This document shows, piece after piece, positions 5,667 to 6,892 of a stretch of DNA of 6,892 nt. How positions within the stretch are numbered: position 1 is the first letter of the stretch; every line of letters starts with the position of its first letter. Made by a program: the position numbers and the translations under genes. Where the stretch lies: contig JAAYLO010000172.1 in assembly GCA_012521855.1 (NCBI GenBank), positions 1 through 6,892 of the forward strand, read 5' to 3'. The notes under the pieces are model-generated. The model did not search any database. It was not told where the DNA came from and was given only the letters and a program-made list of their open reading frames with translations. The stretch comes from Halanaerobiaceae bacterium. GTDB lineage: Bacteria > Bacillota > Halanaerobiia > Halanaerobiales > DTU029.

Positions 5667-6892
5667 CTATTTTTCCACTTCCATTTTCCCCTTTATTATG
5701 TTCCAAACCAGTTCACTTGCATTTCCATCTTTATAATAATGGATAAAATTACATATATACTCTCTCTCATTCTGATAATAATTAATATTATCCAGGCTTT
5801 TTAATATTTCCTTTTCTAAATCAGCTTGATTAAATACTTTGGGACCTGGTGTCCATAAATCATAAGGTTCTAATAGAAATCCTCTAATTTTACGATATTC
5901 CTCAAAATCAAAAGGAATAAATATAATTGGTCTATTTAATAATAAATAATCAAAATATACAGACGAGTAATCAGTTATAAGAAGATCAGCAGCATTTAAG
6001 ATTTCATATAAGTCAATAGTTTTATCTTCCAATAATTTATTTTTTAAAATAAATATATTATTATTGTCTTCATCTAAATTATTCAAAAAGAGTTTCTCTT
6101 CAAAGGGATGTAATTTTAGTATAAGCTTCATATTATTAGCAGTTAAAAAATCATTTAATTTACTATCTTGAAAAATCCTAATGCCTAAAATCTCATACCA
6201 TGCTTTAAATTTATTACTTTTATTTTGATATACAGATTCTCTAAAAGTAGGCACCAAGAATATTACTTTTTCGTTTTCCAGACTTATCTCCAATAGATCA
6301 GATAATATCTCTTTTCCATTACTATTAAACAAAAAATCATTTCTGGGCATTCCTGTAATATAGAATTTATTGCTATTTATCCAAAAAGAAGAACTCATAA
6401 CTACGTTATATAAATACGAATATGAAGCTATTATATCTATGCTATTCCATTGTTCACTTACAAACTCCAAATCTTCAACATTAACCTTACTACTATTACC
6501 CAATCCTTTAAGAGGGAAACCATGCCATAATTCTACAGATGTTTGTTCTTTATCATAATTACTTGGTCCAAAAGTTCCTACTACTAAGCCACTGGTTAAT
6601 AAATCCTTATAATAATCTTCTGTTTTACTATATTTTTTTATATACTTCACGTCATATCTGCTATGTATATAGTCAGGCATCATTTTATATAATGCTAATG
6701 TATTAGAACCTGATGCATTCTCCCCAATCAACACAATTTTATTGCTGTTGTATAAATTCCCTATTCCATAATAATTAAATTCCTTTAATATTACTTTTGT
6801 GTTAGAGTTTTTATCTGAATATAATTCAGCTACTTCAAACTTTTTTATCCCTAATTCAAATAACTGTTTTGCAATTTGAACATCATAATGAC
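5667..6892 (-). CDS. CDP-glycerol glycerophosphotransferase family protein (TagB/TagF type), 5' end beyond window
   Basis: The frame is open from TAG 5667-5669 to the right edge, giving 407 visible residues; the gene begins outside the window. The family transfers glycerol phosphate (or a related polyol phosphate) from a CDP-activated donor to teichoic acid or capsule chains at the inner membrane face. Recognisable in order are ELWHGFPLKGLG, TGMPRNDFLF, FLVPTFRES, LILKLHPFE, LITDYSSVYFDYLLLNRPIIF and a late region ending LWTPGPKVF. The conserved catalytic and CDP-binding His residues of WHG and HP are present. A GTG at 6734 could be taken for the start, but 52 in-frame codons lie upstream of it (ending NSNKI just before it) and the stretch reads as folded protein (LFELGIKKFEVAEL), probably the end of a separate N-terminal domain fused to the transferase. 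A 13-base gap separates it from the next gene. Confidence 0.93.
   Translation of the reverse strand, partial: HYDVQIAKQLFELGIKKFEVAELYSDKNSNTKVILKEFNYYGIGNLYNSNKIVLIGENASGSNTLALYKMMPDYIHSRYDVKYIKKYSKTEDYYKDLLTSGLVVGTFGPSNYDKEQTSVELWHGFPLKGLGNSSKVNVEDLEFVSEQWNSIDIIASYSYLYNVVMSSSFWINSNKFYITGMPRNDFLFNSNGKEILSDLLEISLENEKVIFLVPTFRESVYQNKSNKFKAWYEILGIRIFQDSKLNDFLTANNMKLILKLHPFEEKLFLNNLDEDNNNIFILKNKLLEDKTIDLYEILNAADLLITDYSSVYFDYLLLNRPIIFIPFDFEEYRKIRGFLLEPYDLWTPGPKVFNQADLEKEILKSLDNINYYQNEREYICNFIHYYKDGNASELVWNIIKGKMEVEK

Noticed and set aside
5577..6558. Plus-strand open frames at 5577-5804 and 6370-6558
   Set aside because: Both are antisense to the GT2 and CDP-glycerol transferase genes, whose motifs are unmistakable; the hydrophobic look of 5577-5804 comes from the AT-rich complement.
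1..6892. CRISPR array, tRNA, rRNA, insertion sequence or long repeat
   Set aside because: No regularly spaced repeats, cloverleaf-like sequence, transposase or terminal inverted repeats were seen, and almost all bases are occupied by coding sequence.

Overview
This window reads as the interior of one glycan-biosynthesis operon. Every gene lies on the minus strand, so transcription runs from the right edge to the left edge. Neighbours are separated by only 13 to 36 bases or overlap, and no promoter or terminator is visible. The AT-rich composition, strong AGGAGG-type ribosome binding sites and a CDP-glycerol (teichoic-acid type) transferase point to a Gram-positive, Firmicutes-like bacterium. 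That placement is an inference; no marker gene fixes the taxon.

Layout in transcription order: (1) a TagB/TagF-type CDP-glycerol glycerophosphotransferase, 5' end cut by the right edge (5667-6892); (2) a family 2 glycosyltransferase (4742-5653); (3) a small protein of 164 residues with a Rossmann-like N-terminal part and a hydrophobic C-terminus (4216-4710); (4) UDP-galactopyranose mutase, glf (3107-4189); (5) an ATP-grasp ligase starting at GTG (2086-3075); (6) a HAD-family phosphatase (1345-2049); (7) a SAM-dependent methyltransferase split by a one-base frameshift in a run of six A (454-1352); (8) the N-terminal 146 codons of a NeuB-family nonulosonic acid synthase, cut by the left edge (1-439).

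Together these genes suggest a surface polysaccharide or glycosylation product containing galactofuranose (glf), glycerol-phosphate or a similar polyol phosphate (CDP-glycerol transferase) and a sialic-acid-like sugar (NeuB family). The methyltransferase and the ATP-grasp ligase could add a methyl group and an amide-linked group. The sugar-level functions rest on family recognition; the final structure is inference.

Base composition is patchy. By hand count, sampled stretches of the synthase, HAD and ATP-grasp genes are about 40-45% GC, while the methyltransferase is about 32% and glf about 28%. The boundaries fall at gene junctions, which suggests a locus assembled from pieces of different origin. 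No RNA genes, insertion sequences, CRISPR arrays or long repeats were seen, and no stretch over 300 bases lacks a gene.
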